The position numbers and the translations under genes were made by a program. Shown here in pieces: positions 5,544 through 7,000 of a stretch of 7,000 nucleotides of DNA. Under the pieces are notes generated by a model that worked only from the letters and a program-made list of their open reading frames with translations, ran no database searches and was not told the DNA's origin. Origin of the DNA: an uncultured Hyphomicrobiales bacterium (GTDB taxonomy: Bacteria; Pseudomonadota; Alphaproteobacteria; Rhizobiales; Beijerinckiaceae); assembly GCA_903918155.1 (NCBI GenBank), contig CAIXDD010000395.1, forward strand, positions 1 through 7,000. The letters are read 5' to 3'. The number at the start of each line of letters is the position of its first letter. Within the stretch, counting starts at the first letter, position 1.

Positions 5544-7000
5544 TCATCCCGATGTGGTTGGCGCGAATTGCAGCTTCAATTCGCGCTTGAGGGCCTTCCC
5601 CATACTGTTCTTGGGGATGGTGTCGACGAAGATGAGTCGTTTGGGAATCTTGTAATTGGCGAGCCGCGCGCGGCAGTTCTGAAGGATCGCCTGCTCCATT
5701 TCCGCCTCGCTCTCCTGCGTCACCACGCACACGGCGATCGTTTCGCCCCAGCGCGGATCGGGCAGGCCGATGGCTGCGGCCTCGCGCACGCCCGGCGTCT
5801 CCAGAACGATGTTTTCGATCTCAATGGAGGAGACGTTCATGCCGCCGGTGCGGATGACGTCCTTGATGCGGTCGGCGATATAGACATAGCGATCTTCATC
5901 GATATAGGCCGCATCGCCGGTGTGAAACCATCCCTCGCGGATCGAGGTCTCGATTTCGCCCGGCCGGTTCCAGTAATCGCTGATCATGCCCTGCGTGCGA
6001 ACGACCAATTCGCCGACGGCGCCTGTGGGAGCGGGCGCGCCGGAGTCATCGAGCACGCGCACATCCGCCTGCAGCGCCTCGCGCCCGCAAGAGCGCAGCC
6101 GCGCGAGCCTAGTTTCGCGCTCGGGCCCGGAGTGTCCTTCCAGTCGATGGTCCTCGGGCATGAGATAGGTCGAGAAGCCGCCCGCTTCGAGATGGCCGTA
6201 GACGCCGAAGAAATCGCATTTGAAACGCGCCAGCGTCTCCAGCAAAAGCGGGATGGGAAAGACGGCGCCGCCGTAGCCGACGACGCGCAGGCTGTCGAGC
6301 GTGAATCCTCGCGCGGCGTCGGCCTCCAGCAGGCGTGCGAAAAGCGAGGGCACGGGAATCATGAAGGTCGAGATGGCGCTCCGCTCGATGCAGGCAAGCG
6401 CCTCCACCGCGTCGAAGCGCGGGAAGAGATGCATTTGCGCGCCGACGATGCTGTAGCTCATCAACATCGAGGAGCCGACGCCCAGCGAGAGCGGCGACAT
6501 GAGCAAGGCCCGATCCGCGCTCGAATGGCCGATATGGGCGAGGAAGTTGAACGAGCGTCGCAGCCAGTCCTGATGCGTGCTCGGGCATCCTTTGGGAAGA
6601 CCCGTCGTGCCGCTGGTGAAGCGAATGGCGAACAGGTCGCGCTCATCGATCCGCACGCTCGGTTCGCTTGCGTCGCCGGCCGCCAGCGCATCCGCAAAGC
6701 TCGTGGCGTCCGCCGCCTCGCCGATGCTGACGAACCGCTCCAGCGTCGCATTCTCCAGCGTCGCATTCTCCAGCGTCGCATGCTCCAGCGTCGCATGCTC
6801 CATGAGAGAGGCGCGCATGCCCGACAGGCGCTCGCTCTCGATCAGGAGCATGCGCGCGCCGACGTCTTTCAGCATGAAGCCGACTTCTCGCTCCACAAGG
6901 CCCGTGTGAATGGGCACAATGACGACGCCGGCTTTCGCCGCTGCGAAATAGGCGATCACGACCTCCGCGCAGGGCGCGCACAAGATCGCGAGCCGGTCGC
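5544..7000 (-). CDS. AMP-dependent acyl-CoA synthetase/ligase (5' end outside window)
   Basis: The frame is open to the window edge. The 484 visible residues start with DRLAI and end at TGA 5546-5544; an internal TTG at 6983 is a Leu codon, not a start. About 50-60 N-terminal residues are probably missing. The ANL-family core motifs are present: TSGTTGLPKG (about 128-137, ATP phosphate loop), YGHLEAGG (267-274, A5, with Leu where Thr is usual), and WFHTGD (357-362, A7 Asp for ribose). DRIKDVIRTGG (376-386) marks the hinge, and PKNSMGK (462-468) carries the A10 Lys needed for adenylation. The enzyme would activate a carboxylic acid to acyl-AMP and then acyl-CoA in the cytoplasm. A 15-bp tandem repeat adds HATLE/NATLE units at 68-87. 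It is upstream of the binding protein in the same transcript and likely catalyses the entry step of the pathway. Chain length and aromatic preference cannot be judged from the sequence. Confidence 0.92.
   Translation of the reverse strand, partial: DRLAILCAPCAEVVIAYFAAAKAGVVIVPIHTGLVEREVGFMLKDVGARMLLIESERLSGMRASLMEHATLEHATLENATLENATLERFVSIGEAADATSFADALAAGDASEPSVRIDERDLFAIRFTSGTTGLPKGCPSTHQDWLRRSFNFLAHIGHSSADRALLMSPLSLGVGSSMLMSYSIVGAQMHLFPRFDAVEALACIERSAISTFMIPVPSLFARLLEADAARGFTLDSLRVVGYGGAVFPIPLLLETLARFKCDFFGVYGHLEAGGFSTYLMPEDHRLEGHSGPERETRLARLRSCGREALQADVRVLDDSGAPAPTGAVGELVVRTQGMISDYWNRPGEIETSIREGWFHTGDAAYIDEDRYVYIADRIKDVIRTGGMNVSSIEIENIVLETPGVREAAAIGLPDPRWGETIAVCVVTQESEAEMEQAILQNCRARLANYKIPKRLIFVDTIPKNSMGKALKRELKLQFAPTTSG
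6738..6797 (-). repeat. Four-copy 15-bp tandem repeat inside the acyl-CoA synthetase gene
   Basis: Units CTCCAGCGTCGCATT (6738-6752, 6753-6767) and CTCCAGCGTCGCATG (6768-6782, 6783-6797) are identical except for the last base, and a partial unit CTCCAT follows at 6798-6803. Read on the coding strand they give HATLE, HATLE, NATLE, NATLE. The 15-bp period keeps the frame. The insertion lies between the N-terminal substrate-fold strand and the TSGTTG loop, where a surface loop is tolerated. Confidence 0.95.

Noticed and set aside
6981..6983. TTG as the true start of the acyl-CoA synthetase
   Set aside because: The frame stays open to base 7000, and the upstream residues DRLAI fit the family consensus just before this point, so the gene is cut by the window edge.

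Overview
The window is GC-rich, densely coded bacterial chromosome. The base composition, the small exported YbjN-type protein and the mix of acyl-CoA and amidohydrolase catabolic genes suggest an alphaproteobacterium, probably Hyphomicrobiales (Bradyrhizobium/Methylocystis-like). This is inference from style; there is no rRNA or tRNA in the window to fix it. Eight protein genes are present. Two run off the window ends, and no RNA gene, insertion sequence or CRISPR array was seen.

Plus strand, 1-1961: the C-terminal 198 residues of an amidohydrolase-2 (ACMSD-like) metalloenzyme, then a 178-residue single-domain cupin, then a secreted 168-residue YbjN-domain protein. A strong intrinsic terminator (1924-1961) closes this block. 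A five-copy 12-bp repeat carrying Shine-Dalgarno-like AAGGA cores lies between the amidohydrolase and the cupin. A 161-base spacer separates the cupin from the YbjN gene and probably holds the latter's promoter.

Minus strand, 7000-2006: a tight five-gene operon converging on the plus-strand block. In transcription order it encodes an acyl-CoA synthetase (5' end outside the window), a secreted NMT1/SsuA-like substrate-binding protein, two subunits of a class I CoA-transferase-like enzyme, and an HGGG-type alpha/beta hydrolase. The gaps are 4, 24, 8 and 7 bases, and the stop codons are merged with the next Shine-Dalgarno sequence at two junctions. A plausible reading is import of an organic acid, CoA activation, processing by the CoA-transferase-fold pair, and hydrolysis by the esterase-like enzyme. 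The substrate cannot be told from the sequence.

The main point of interest is the CoA-transferase-like pair. By hand alignment to glutaconate CoA-transferase from memory, the beta subunit has Gly where the catalytic Glu (E54) should be. The alpha subunit has an Asp-Glu (D104-E105) in a context resembling IpdA of the actinobacterial steroid pathway, whose partner also does not act as a CoA-transferase. The operon already encodes an ATP-dependent CoA ligase, so the pair may be a CoA-thioester hydrolase or lyase and not a transferase. Other points are a 15-bp tandem repeat expanding a loop in the synthetase, a cupin lacking its last metal-binding His, and an orphan periplasmic binding protein.
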